A DNA stretch of 64,000 nt from the NCBI RefSeq assembly GCF_030269925.1, contig NC_085119.1, positions 11,877,001 through 11,941,000 on the forward strand. The letters are read 5' to 3'. Positions 12,019 to 24,000 of this stretch are shown piece after piece. The notes beneath the pieces were generated by a model. It saw nothing but the letters and a program-made list of their open reading frames with translations. It was not told the DNA's origin and did not search any database. The stretch comes from Bombyx mori (lineage: Eukaryota > Arthropoda > Insecta > Lepidoptera > Bombycidae). How positions within the stretch are numbered: the first letter of the stretch is position 1; the number at the start of each line of letters is the position of its first letter. The position numbers were made by a program, and so were the translations under genes.

Positions 12019-12529
12019 ATAATTATTATATACCCTTATTATTTACTCGTCCAAAAAAGGCTACTACCTATTCTCGAGTTACCTTATTCTTCGTGTACGA
12101 CATCCATGTTGAGAAATGAGGTATGACAAAACATTTCCTTCATTGCTTACTTTAATATTTATTTAATTTACGATGACATACATATTCATGTTGTCTTCTT
12201 ATCTCTTTTTATCATAGTCTTAATTTTTTTCTGAAAGTCATGTTACGTATGTAGGTGATGAAACGCGGTTAACGAGCAAAACCAAATTCTTTTCACTAAA
12301 TTATACCCCACAAATGCAAGATTTAGAAACATTGCCGAATTCTTCAAAATTCAGTCAACATTTTATCAAAGTGCCATGATCTCATAAAGTGGTTAGTACT
12401 ATAAATTCATATTACGAAATAATGACGGAATGAGAAATACTCGTTATCAGTAAACTGCTGACCTATCTAGATAGCTTCCGTGACCGGATAACATCACTAA
12501 TAATTTATGAAAAACAATTTAATTCATTC

Positions 12530-12975
12530 AATTTGCAAGTTTATTTATTAGGTACTTATCGAGGTAGAATTTCATTACTTTTAGTATTTTATAAAATCGT
12601 TCCGTTGTTGAACCATGTATGGTTGCCAAGTTTGTTTAGGATTATCACTAAAGCCGGCCATAAATTGAAACATATTACTTTTGCCTTGGTAGATAGACGA
12701 GTAAGAAACATGCCTAAAGGATATGTATCCGACATTGGCGGATATATCGTTGGCTACGGCTCCTTTGATTACATATGTTTGCTATGAATGAATGAATGAA
12801 TGCTGAATGAATGATTTATTTTATTTCAGACAACAACAACAAGTCCATATGTGTACATAGTATATAGTAGAAACATACTTTTTTTTTCTTTATTAGAGCT
12901 ATAATTCATTCATCATTCATTCATTAATTCATTCATAACAAACACATGTAATCAAAGGAGCCGTAGCCAGCTTAA
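12530..12975. mobile_element. Tail-to-tail pair of (TGAA)n-tailed LINE 3' ends
   Basis: The phrase GGCTACGGCTCCTTTGATTA followed by ATATG...TATGAATGAATGAATG lies at 12751-12800. Its reverse complement, with the microsatellite first, lies at about 12905-12971. About 100 bp separates the two, so the locus can fold back on itself. The left arm extends to about 12650 with LINE-like sequence. The 84-codon ORF here is part of the left element. Confidence 0.55.
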
Positions 12976-15504
12976 AATTAACAAAATCAATCAAATAAAA
13001 AAGAAACATTTAATTTTGTTAAAAATAATTATCAGTTGAATACATTTCAAATATTTCATTCAACTGATACTTACTTCGAATAAATTAAATAATAAATTAT
13101 ATAAATATTAATCCTAATATTAATTAATAATAAAATAATAAAAATGAATATAATAATTCGAAAAATAATAATATAATTCAATAATTATATAATATTGATT
13201 ATGGCAGCTGATTGCTTAAAACGAGTTTGATACCATTTCCAACTCGCTCGCATTGACATTAATTTACCAGAATTTCAATAGCTAAGCAGTTTATTTGGCA
13301 GAGTATAAAAGTGGCTTTTCATGAAAGATACGAGAAAGATCCTTCATCCTCGATGTCTCAAACCTGTATTACCACTAGTACCATAACTTCCTGGACATTA
13401 GCCCGTTGTAATACTTCTCACTTATTAGCCCAAATAACCCTAGGAAGTTAATGAATGATAAAAATTAAAATTAAAATAAGAATAAAAGATCTGAAAAAAA
13501 TCTCTTCTGGCGAGCAGAAAACATGTATTTATAGATCATCTGACCGAATGCTATTTCATTGTTACGGAATTTGTATTTATGTGTATATACAGTTTTTGAA
13601 AAATACTATATTCTGCCTACATATTATGTCAGAAACTGCTACATCTACCCGATGTATCTTTCAGGGGTGTCCCGAATTACAAACCGTATTACATTTATTG
13701 CGTCTATTCATTTTCCTACACTCAAGTAATTATTTGACGACCAACTATTTGTAATAAAATTAAGGACACACATATTTACTTCTTTTTCTAAGGTTGTGAC
13801 ATTTTTGTGAGTTATGTTTACTTTTTAGTTAAGAATTATCATGATTATAATGATAGCGTGTTACTGTTATGTTCTAGAAAACGTATTTATTATTATAATA
13901 CAAATATTGAAATCATTTTATAATTTCTACATTTCTATACATTTGTCGTAACTATTAATATCTAAAAAAGTTCATTCTTTGAATAATTACTCGTACCGTA
14001 GAATGAAATATTGTTCAATTTATGTACTCATTGACTATATTATTTATATTCTCTTTGCATTTTAGGATTAATAAAGCATTTTTACTTAATAACATCAAAG
14101 GCAGACGAATTTTAGTCATACTAAAAGGCTGTAAAGTTACTGCCCACAATTGATAACCCTCTGCAATTTGTGTTTTGCAAGAGGACTACCGTTTAAAGTA
14201 TAATATGTTTATTTCATTTTCAGTACCACACTATATTTAGGTGTAATTAGTTATTAGAACCACTTAAGGGTATCATAGTGTTATTGCGTAAAAAAGCATA
14301 CTAAAGCAAGTAATCAAATAATTTTCAAATCGTTAGAACGTGATAGTGGCCTAAAGACAAAGGCAGACCGACGTGCAATAACCCGATGCACTTACTATGA
14401 CACATTCGGCATATATGTGCTTACGAACGGCTTGTTTTTATCTACACATGCAAGCTGATAACAAATAATCACACTATTTAGATATATTCACCCCCAACCG
14501 AGACCGGAATCACGGATAGTACAATGTGCACATGTTTGTCAGGCACATTTCGGCAACAACCTTAGTTCCTGACTGGAATAACTAAATTATTTATACAAAA
14601 TACGTGCACTTGTAATTAAGCGTTTCCGCATTTGGACTATTGTTTTTTTGACCTTTGAGACTTTAAACTTTGAGTAGCTAATACCCAGGAAACATTGTCT
14701 AAAATAACATATACTTTTTTATGTAATTGTTATTTCATTTCATACTAGAACAACAAAGACAAAGTCTAGAAAACTAACAGCAGGAGAGATGATACGCTAA
14801 AATTACTGTTAGGAACTGTATAGAGAAATATTGAGCTAGCCAGTCTTTATGGGAACATTGGAGTTACATTACAATTTTACTAGAGATATCAAATTGCGTA
14901 TTCGGAACAAATATTGTTGAAGAGGCCCAGATCAATACAAACTTCAATGTTCAAGCTAGTCACGTTGCCCTCCAAATTAATATATTATGATATTTCGAGC
15001 GGAAAATACTTGTATTATACGAAGAAAAAAAACATAAACATATTTTTATATTGGAATTACCGACTATTTTCCGTTTTACAGTACATTAAAAAATTTATTT
15101 TTAATTCTATAGTTCTTCACAAAATCATCTGTACTCTTTTAATATCCAGGATATCGAGAGGGTTCAACTAACATTTTGATCGCGTTTTTCTGTTTTAATT
15201 GACAGCACGTGCGTGGCTTCCGTTTGGCCACGTGTCCTATTGTGGATTATTAAAATATTCGTTCCACAACATAACTCCCAATGATATGCACGATAAAAAC
15301 ACACAGGAACTACTTGACGTGGAAATAAAGGCAATTTACTGACGCATTCTTCATCTAAGCCTTCGCGTTTATCTGGTACATTGAATTGAATCATTGCATG
15401 TCGGCGTCGGTAGAGAGCTAATAAAACAAACACCTATTCTGTGAAGAAGCAGTATAAGCATGCGTTCTAGTTTGAACGGTGGACCAGCCCTTCTACTATA
15501 CAAT
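12976..15504. other. No gene recognised
   Basis: Very AT-rich, with long A/T runs at 13010-13200. Candidate ORFs at 13455, 14914 and 15164 lack motifs and splice support. Confidence 0.5.
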
Positions 15505-15640
15505 TAAGATTAGGTATGGCCTCTTGTCTCTAGGTGGGTTCTGGCATATAAGTAGTTAATTATCTGCCCATGCCCTCCGGTAACGACTTGACATCAGGTG
15601 TGGCCGTGAGCTCGATCACACATCTAAGCAATTAATAAAA
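15505..15640 (+). mobile_element. Degenerate SINE tail
   Basis: Shares CCGGTAACGACTTGACATCA and the GTGAGCTCG...CATCTAAGCAATTAATAAAA tail with the Bm1-like SINE, but is internally rearranged and diverged. Confidence 0.5.
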
Positions 15641-17263
15641 CAAGTTAACGATAGAAAATATTGTGATTCAAATTAATTTAGATTAATTTATTATACTTCT
15701 TGCGGTCCCAACATATACGCAATATATGTGTGCACCTTTTCAAACAAAGCTTGTTCGTTTGTACAATTGCTGTTCACATAATTTAAAAAAAAACAACACG
15801 GAACGTTTTGCAAAAAGAACCACTGAAGAGAAAATGACGTTGCTGAGAAAATAGATGAAAGGGTTTTTAAAACGAAATATTTTTTATTTATTTAAGAAGC
15901 TTAATTCTTTAAGTCTACTAGTATCTCCGTTTTGAAAAGTATTATAAAAGTATATAAATATTATAAAGCAGTGTTTTTCCACTGCAAATTAAACTGAAAA
16001 CGTATATTTGAAAAAATCTTAATTGACATAATATTGTAGTCCTATTTCTGCCTCAAATTCACAAAATGGGTTTACTGGGTGTAAGAAAGCGGCAAGAAAG
16101 CAATTCACAGGAATGAGGCGTTCACTTACAGCCTAAAAATGTGATATTAAATTTTGTACCTTTTTTATTACTTTGGTAACTTAAAAACTAAAAAAGTACA
16201 CACCCGCCCGTGTTTCGCCGGCTATTTGCAGGCAGTTATTTGTAGCCGAGTTAATATTGTCATTCAATAAAAATGTTAGAGTATTCGATTTGGATTACAT
16301 AAAACTTTATCTAAGTTCTACTAATAATGCCGCCCTTAATAATGTAAAACGTATGGTACATTACATTTAATACGCATATTTCACCTTATCAACATCTGTA
16401 CCCATCTCTGACTTCCTCACACTTTACTTAATAAACACGTCAAGTCCTCCGAAAATAGATGAACCACTCCACAGATGTCTTCCTGGTGTTTTTGTCGTCA
16501 GCAAAAACTAGTCGCGTTCCAACGTGGGAAATCTTCGAACGAAGTAAAAAATATGTCGCAGATGTTAGCGAATCCCAAGTATCACTTGTCGGTATGGCCA
16601 CATGGAAGACAGTGCCTTTAATTTGCAGGACGCGTGCCACTTGCTACCATCCCAACGGTCTGTGAAATCGTCCTGCTGTTTTTATGATGTCGTGTGCAAC
16701 GAAGGAGAACGCCCTTTTTAAATGCAATTAATAAACTTTGTACGCACACGTCGTGTTTAAAGTAATTTTGTTTTTATTTATGATGAACGTATGGTCTACT
16801 TAATAGATTTGGAAAACTAATAACACAACCGGACAAACAAACCCCTTAATTCTACTGCAAAGTAGACATACTTCGAAGTTACTTCGAACTCAGTTCTGGA
16901 GGTAACAGTGTTCAAGTTGCGAGATCTACAATCTCGGATTACCACTTAACCCTAGGTGGTTCGTGAATTCATTTATCTGTTTTTAAGTAATGAAAACGAT
17001 ATATTTTAATTACTTTGAGCCTCCAAGCATACGGAGAGACTTTGCTACTCTACGCTATGCAGACGTTCTGATAAATTATTTGTAACAATGCGTCAATATC
17101 CTTTTTACGATCGCATCACTCGTCAAATACGGCTCTGAAATGAATTTCCCTATTCGATTGGGATTATTCTTCAAACAAGGTTCGAAAGAAAATCGCGGCA
17201 ATATGCAGCGGCCATGTTATATCCGATGTTCAAGAGCGACAACCACTCCTCAGCAAATTATGA
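15641..17263. other. No gene recognised
   Basis: Two overlapping antiparallel ORFs at 16440-16665 have no recognisable motif. The rest is ordinary AT-rich DNA. Confidence 0.45.
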
Positions 17264-18290
17264 TCGACATCAACCCCACGAAAATCACAGCGGTGCTCTT
17301 CAACCTTTTGAACTTTTGGTATTCGGAGGGCTAACCTAACCAACCACTTCGAACATCCCACTCCCGAATAGGCGCGTAAACACCTCCGCCATTCGCCTCA
17401 TCACTATGTTCGACCAACCCATACCATGGGCCCTGAAGGTCAAGCCTCGTCACTCACTACTACAGAATTGGAATCGCGACCCGCTGAGAAGATCCGGCGA
17501 GAAACTCTGCGGGCTGGTGCATGGCTTAGGTTGCATGTCGGACTCTTTGCCGAGTTCAACGAGTACGGTTACCGGGGTCCCCAAGCCTACTCCTAGTGTT
17601 AGAGCTGAAGACGTCTAATGCAAGAGTTATTAGATCTGATGGATCCGTAAGGACGTGTCTAGGGCGACGACGGTGACTTGCTCCTCCGTGATCAGGATTC
17701 GGGGAGTAGTCAGCGGCGGCAACGATAAGGCGATTATCATGATGCATAGCCTTATCAAAGAAACGTTCCGACACTGACTTCATGTGTTTGCGGATCAATT
17801 CGAGGCCCAGGTTGTCGTGTAGGTCAATGTTCCTCACGAACCACGGAGCCCCGACAGCTAGCATGCAAAAGCGGGATTGTTATGGATGCATCCAGGGTAA
17901 CTCCCAGGTACTTGACCTTCCTGGCCCAGGGAATAGGATCATCCAAAGAGAGTGATCGAGGGTGGGAATAGGTTGGCCAAAGACGGTGATCGGGGTGAGT
18001 CCGGATCCTCCCGATCCACTAACGGTGCTTTTATGTACCCCAAGTACCAGTCATCGTTCTCGTCGAACCCGTCGCTTGCAACGAAGGGCTCGGCGAATAA
18101 ATTAACCCACAGACACAGCCCACTGAGTTCGGTCGGGTCGCGTTTCCGATCCACTGGTAGATTCTGCGAAGCACTGCTCTTGCTAGGGCTTAGCAACGTC
18201 GTCAGGTTTGAGCACCATGAGCTCATTTACTTGTTAAGGTTACGCTAAAATAGTATCTCAACACCATCAGCTTAGGTAGGGAAAAAAACA
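17264..18290. mobile_element. Mosaic of jockey-clade LINE fragments
   Basis: Four blocks in changing orientation. 17264-17450 (+) has RT pieces (IDINPTKITAVLF, then FDQPIPWALKVK). 17461-17880 (-) is a family-J C-terminus plus 3' UTR with the stem-loop at 17480-17513. 17881-17960 (-) is a non-contiguous family-J RT piece (KVKYLGVTLDAS region). 17990-18290 (+) is a family-K 3' end with an A-rich tail. The junctions break the normal element order, so this is a nest of insertions plus deletion or recombination. Confidence 0.7.
17556..17879 (-). pseudogene. Jockey LINE ORF2 C-terminal fragment
   Basis: Encodes VGAPWFVRNIDLHDNLGLEL...FDKAMHHDNRLIVAAADYSP...RRRPRHVLTDPSD, the same C-terminal block as the ORF ending at 7495. 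It stops early after GNRTR and lacks all RT catalytic motifs. Confidence 0.75.
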
Positions 18291-19308
18291 AAAAAATTGC
18301 AATTATATAATCTATCAATTTTAAATTAGAAGTAATTTTTGGCTACTATTTTTTATGACCTTATTAAATACATTTAAAATGAAATTCCTTTTTATTATGA
18401 TCATTTTTTATTCGTGTGTAAATTATTACTTCTTACACAAGGAAAATTTACATAGATTTTCTATCGGTATATTCCGTGGCCGAAACATATTTAAATTACT
18501 ATCTCAAACTAAACTAAACAAAAAATATTCATTAACTAGATATTCGAAATGTGATTATAAAAGATCCTCGTATCGTATTTCTTAAGACTTCAAAATAACA
18601 TAAAGGCAATTGACAAGCCGTTGTATTTTGTCGAGACCATTGATTGACCTGGCGCATCAGTCAATTTTTTAAACGCTTTTATTAGCTTCAGACGTATGTA
18701 TGTTGGCGTGTATATTAGTATGTAACGCAATCTTTAAATATGATTTTGACCCCCTTCAAAACGTCGATTTAACTCGAAATTTGGCATACTTATTAAGGAC
18801 CGATGACAATACAATATTTAAAAAAAATGAAATTCAACTAAAACATGAAAAATAAATAATATGTAGTTAAAAAAAAAACACTTTTATAGAAAATCCAACT
18901 AAAAAATTGAAAATAAATTTTAATAAATTTGAATTAAAAATAGTGTAATAAAAAATGATTTTATTGTAAAAAAGCGTGAGGTGCTTTTCAGGATATTATC
19001 AAAATAACCCTTATACTCATATCTGTTCATAAAGTATTTATAACTACTGATACCATGCACCCCAGGCATTTTTTTTTTATAATAAATCATATTTTCTTAC
19101 ACTATTTTTTGTTCAAATTGATTAAAATTTATTTTCTATTTTTAGTTGGATTTTCTTTAATAGCGTATTCTTTTAGTTATTTTAAACTATTACTTATTTA
19201 TCTTACATTGCGTGCTACACACTGCCCTAGGAATAACAAACAGCAGCCTTGAAAAAGTATAAATTTTAAAACATGAGTGCTGTCACGATAGAACAGATAG
19301 AGTACCTA
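18291..19308. other. AT-rich stretch with an unclassified repeat
   Basis: 18604-18850 contains CTTCAGACGTATGTATGTTG and GATTTAACTCGAAATTTGGC, which I associate with dispersed lepidopteran repeats but cannot place in a family. No gene is supported. Confidence 0.35.
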
Positions 19309-20327
19309 CAACATGTAACATATTTAACGCACACCCTCAAACACCCCAATTAGACTTTAATAGTATAAACGCTATGCATACACCAAATATTATTTATATG
19401 TGCGTTAACATTGATTATTTGTGAAATTAGTTATTCCCATTTCGTGGAAATAAAATGGTCACCGATTCACACTCCGCTGCGCACGCACACACAGACACCT
19501 ACTCGCCGCGCCCGGCCCCTTGTTCAATGCACTTTAATGACCGTTTTCGTATTTGTTGTTTTATTTTAGATAATACTGCAATGTCACTTTTCACTTTATC
19601 AAAGGCGGTTATTATCTTATTCTTTAGTTCTTCGGCACTTATTGTCTTTGTGTTATAAACTAGCGATTTAATTCGCCCCCACAAAAAAAAGTCGAGAGGC
19701 GTCAAATCAGCTGATCTAGGAGGTCACTGACCGAAAAGACATAGCGAAATACGGGAGATATTTTATTTGCACTATCACTTGACCTCTTATCGATAAGGTG
19801 GACGCGGCGTGACTGACTTGTCAAAAATATTTTGTTGACTTCGTTGTTTAGATTTTTCTTTGATCACCGCCGACGCAACTGCGTCGCCGCGAACATCGGG
19901 ATTAGCCTGCCGTTTATTGTAAGAATATTATGCCGACGAAAGAAAGGGATAGTAATTATTTTTGTATTACGTGGTTTTCTTTTATGTATTGTAGTGTTGC
20001 TGTGTGCCGGCGGTTGGTACTGTGTGCGTAGGTATTTTATTTTGTAATAGACTATTAGCCTTGAAATAAGTATCAGATTTCTTTAATTAAATAATATTTT
20101 TTTTTACTAATTAGATATTTCATTTTAAAAAGTCTTAATACCCTGACTTACGTTCCATTTTCGTTTCTATGAACTGTTTAGCTAGCTGTGTAGGGTGACT
20201 GTAATTTACTTAGTTTTAACTAAATTTTAGAAAAAAAAATTGGTACATAAAAAACAATCAAAATCGATCCAGATTCCGATTCTGAACAAATTACTTTCAG
20301 GGTGTGCGTTAATTATGTTACATGTTG
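19309..20327 (-). mobile_element. Mariner-like DNA transposon, 1019 bp, decayed
   Basis: Terminal inverted repeats of 29 bp (19309-19337 and 20299-20327) differ at one position. TA dinucleotides flank both ends (19307-19308 and 20328-20329), the Tc1/mariner target site. Inside, on the minus strand, is a transposase C-terminal fragment. The length is near that of a compact mariner element, but most of the transposase frame is lost. Confidence 0.85.
19499..19730 (-). pseudogene. Mariner/DDE transposase C-terminal remnant
   Basis: The minus-strand frame reads PPRSADLTPLDFFLWG, then IKSLVYNTKTISAEELKNKI. The PRS-x-DLxPxDFFLWG phrase is the final catalytic-Asp region of mariner-like DD-D transposases. 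An in-frame stop lies just upstream (GQ*), and I could not follow the catalytic domain further, so it is non-functional. It sits between the inverted repeats of the 19309-20327 element. Confidence 0.8.
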
Positions 20328-20329
20328 TA

Positions 20330-21053
20330 TATAAATTCTAAAAGCATGACTATCATGTAATTTAATCTAATCGTACTGAAAACATATTTCAAGTGGTTTA
20401 TCAGAAAATAAACACAGTAGGTATTGTTATAAAAATTCATCTATTTGAGTGAACTTGACTAGTAAATGATAGTGCTATATTGTATACATTAGTTACTTAT
20501 ATTTAAAACATGATTTTTTTATGTATATTCAATAAAATACCAGTAATGACTATTTGAATGATAAGTGCGCGAACAAAGTTACGAAAAAAAATCTACGAAA
20601 ATAATTATTTCGAATTTAAACCCATATTTTAAGTAAAATTACAGTTCCATTTAAGAAAATCGTTGGTATTTTGTTACCTTACTACTCTTCTTTACATAGT
20701 TTTACGTAAATAAATTAGTGGAACGTCCATAACTATTATTATAGTTTTCAGAGATCTACTTTTTTCTATCTAAATATAAAGTTTTAATATAGATGACAAA
20801 AAATCTAAACGTAAATAATATAATAGAGTAATAGCAATGTCACAATACTGGTCAATTATTACAAACGAAATTAATCAGCACACGCATATCTATCTGGGTT
20901 ACGTAAACTAATTATTAATTTGTTTTGAGCATAACAAATGCTTCAAGTTAAATATGGACACTGCAAAAGGTCATCACCTTTTAGACGAGTACTTGTAAAA
21001 TGAGACCATTTTGTTAAAAACAATTACCGAGAATTTTCTTTAAATCTCAACAT
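20330..21053. other. No gene recognised; 3' flank of the transporter gene
   Basis: AT-rich. It presumably holds the 3' UTR of the minus-strand transporter next to 21054, but I do not see a convincing polyadenylation signal. Confidence 0.4.
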
Positions 21054-24000
21054 TCAAATATCAATGACATCCTTTTCGGTCGTATTTCGTTTCTTGCCAT
21101 ATCTGAAGTACTCTTCTATTTGCAGTAAAGTTTTATCTTTCGTTTCCGGTAAACAGAAATATAAGAATAAGGTACCGAATGTTGTCGATAACCCATAAAA
21201 CATATATGTCCCATGATGCCCTATACTTTCGAACATAGCCGGCGCAGTCTTTACTGTAGCAAAGAAAGATATTGAAGTCATCATTACACTAATACCAGAC
21301 CCTATTCCCTTTGTTTCTGCGGCAAATACTTCTCCAACCATATTCCAGGGCAAAAGCGATATACCCATATTGGAGACTACAATATAAAATGCTATTAAGC
21401 TAAGCGATATGAACGGTGATATATGATGAATTATATTCTTTTCAACAAGATATAAATAAATGGCTAAGCCAAGTAGTGACAAAGACGTGAACACACCACT
21501 AAATAATGACATAGGTCGACGACCTGACCTTCTAAGTAAGATGCATGCAATAATTAATGACACACATCTTAAAACGTCTATACTTAACATCGCAGCGTAA
21601 GCGTGAGAATCTTTCGCGCGTTTACCCATAAGCTTTTTCATCATATCAGTGCTATAAGCACATATTACGTTTACTCCTGAAAGCTGAGTGATTGCGAAGA
21701 ACGTAACCATGATGCACAAGGGTTTCCAGAATTCAGGTTTCTTGATATTTTCTTTTAGGGTCTCAAATTTGCTTTTCGATTTGTCTCTTCTTGATTGTTC
21801 TGCTAGCATTTTCTCAAGTTCTAGCTTCATGGCCGGGCTTGCACCCCTGAACCATTGGAAAGATGATATGCAGTCGTCAATCCTGTTGATTGAGGCAAGC
21901 CATGCGGGTGATTCCGGCGCGAAGAAAAGAATGATTCCAGCCGTGAGTGGGAATAGACCACAAAGCTGACAGGCGTAACTCCAATGTAGGAAAGTTCCAA
22001 ATAAGTGTGATAAAAAAACACCAACTGCGATTCCCAAAGATAGTGATGCTAAGAAAAAGCCTCTATAAATCGGTGTAGTAATTTCCCCAACATAAACTGG
22101 CCCGAGGGGACCAAGCCAGCCTTGACATATGCCGGTTATAAATCTTCCAAAAAGAACTAAATGTAGGATATTGTTCGCAAATCCAATTATACACCACCCT
22201 AATAGGAAGAAGAGTGATACAAAGAGGAGGGAAATCCGTCGTCCAAATCTTTCCATTAAATATCCTGACATCAGGTTACCGAAGAACAAGGCCAAACAAG
22301 AGATAGCCGCTGAAAACAATGAGAAATGTATTGATAATTTTGTAAGTGCATGGAATCTTACTAATACTAACAATTATTTAATAAAAAAGCACATAGGAAC
22401 AGGAACTAAGGAAAATATAAAATTATTAGTTTTGAAACTTATTAAAAAACAATTAACTAGTTAATCATCATTACTATCAATTTGCTTTACTGCTGCTGCT
22501 GCTGCTGCAAATTAAAATTCAGAATTTTGATCTCATGTCTCTATTTCAAAATAAGAATGTTTTTTTTATTAAAGCAGGCCTTCACAAGCACTTTTAAGTT
22601 GCCTTGACTTTACCACCGACTTTGAACGCAGTTTCACCGCTAAGAAGAATTTTGCACTAGCACTTTTCAAAATATCATAAATTTACGCAAGACAAAAATT
22701 TACAAAAACTACTCGATACATAATATGACAGGTCTGAAGATAAGAATCCGATTAGTGACCAGTATGGATCGCGATAGCTATTTAATTCTTGATAGGTCAT
22801 TAATTAATAATTCAATATTTATTTATAGCAATAAAATAAATAGCAATGAAATAAAAATAAAACGCAATAAAATAATTGATCAATTATCTGGTCATCGAAA
22901 ATATGTTATTAACCTTGAAAATTCGTTTACTATACCTACTGTAACCTCATTAAATACCATTATAATAATTTGTTTCGAGAAAATAATAGCATTTGCTTTC
23001 AAATTTTATAACGATTTAATAAAATATAACATTAAATAATTTTCAAAATATGTAATCTATATAGGTATATATGAAAATGAATCTGAAGCTGTTCGTTATT
23101 CTCGCTAAAACTCGAGGACGGCTGGACCGATTTGGCTAATTTTGGTCTTAAATCATTTGTGGAAGTCCAGAGAAGGTATAAAAGTTAGTTAAATATGAAA
23201 ATGCTCGGAATTAAATAAAAATAACAATTTGGTTTTTCCTTTGTTGTGTCCCCCGTCGGACGGATTCCTTTTGTTTGTTTTAAGTTTATTTTATACAAAA
23301 GCTTAGATCTTTTAAGCCTGCCGGGTCAGCTAGTTCGTATTAAAAATATCCGTTCAAATTTCAAACCTTTGTACACTCAAAATTATACACGTACCTACCC
23401 ATGACTCCAATTCGGTAGTGAATTTGTTCCTTCCTAAATCATTAGTCAGTTGTGGTATAAGGACGGCGGCTATCCCAGCCGTAGACCCGGCTGCAAGATT
23501 CAACATGAACACGCCCAAACAGATCAACGCCTGCAAAAAGAATGTTAAAATCTTCGTGAGTAATCAGAGTCACCTTGTATTTAAACTTTTGGGTTGGGAT
23601 CAACGTCCTAAATATCAATTTGTTTGGTGAATGGAATTCGTTTTAAATGATTAGATTTCAACATTCGACATTAACAACAACAACAAATTTTAACATTTAA
23701 GTTTTTGTTAAATAAAAATCTACAAAAGTAGCTATATAAATTAGATGATTTTTATTTTATTGTTCACATCCAACCGTGGCCGAACTCACGGTCATTGTTT
23801 CCTTTTACCTCTTGTCTTTATCAATATTCGTATGAACAACGTTTTTCATCAGTCAAGCCGGTTCGTTTAGATTAACAGACAATACAAATCAACGATTTTA
23901 ATTAATTCTATAATAAAGTATTAAATTCTGAATTAATAGACATATTTTTTAAATGTCAAATATTCTAGCCTGTTTAGGTGGGGTCGGCACATTTGTACAG

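Noticed and set aside
16440..16665. Overlapping ORFs on both strands
   Set aside because: Neither has a recognisable domain, splice sites or a poly(A) context; the mirrored openness looks like a composition effect.
19832..20047. 71-codon plus-strand hydrophobic ORF
   Set aside because: Lies inside the mariner-like element, opposite to the transposase remnant, with no recognisable motif.
22129..22464. 111-codon plus-strand ORF
   Set aside because: Antisense of exon 3 of the transporter and its intron; no motif.
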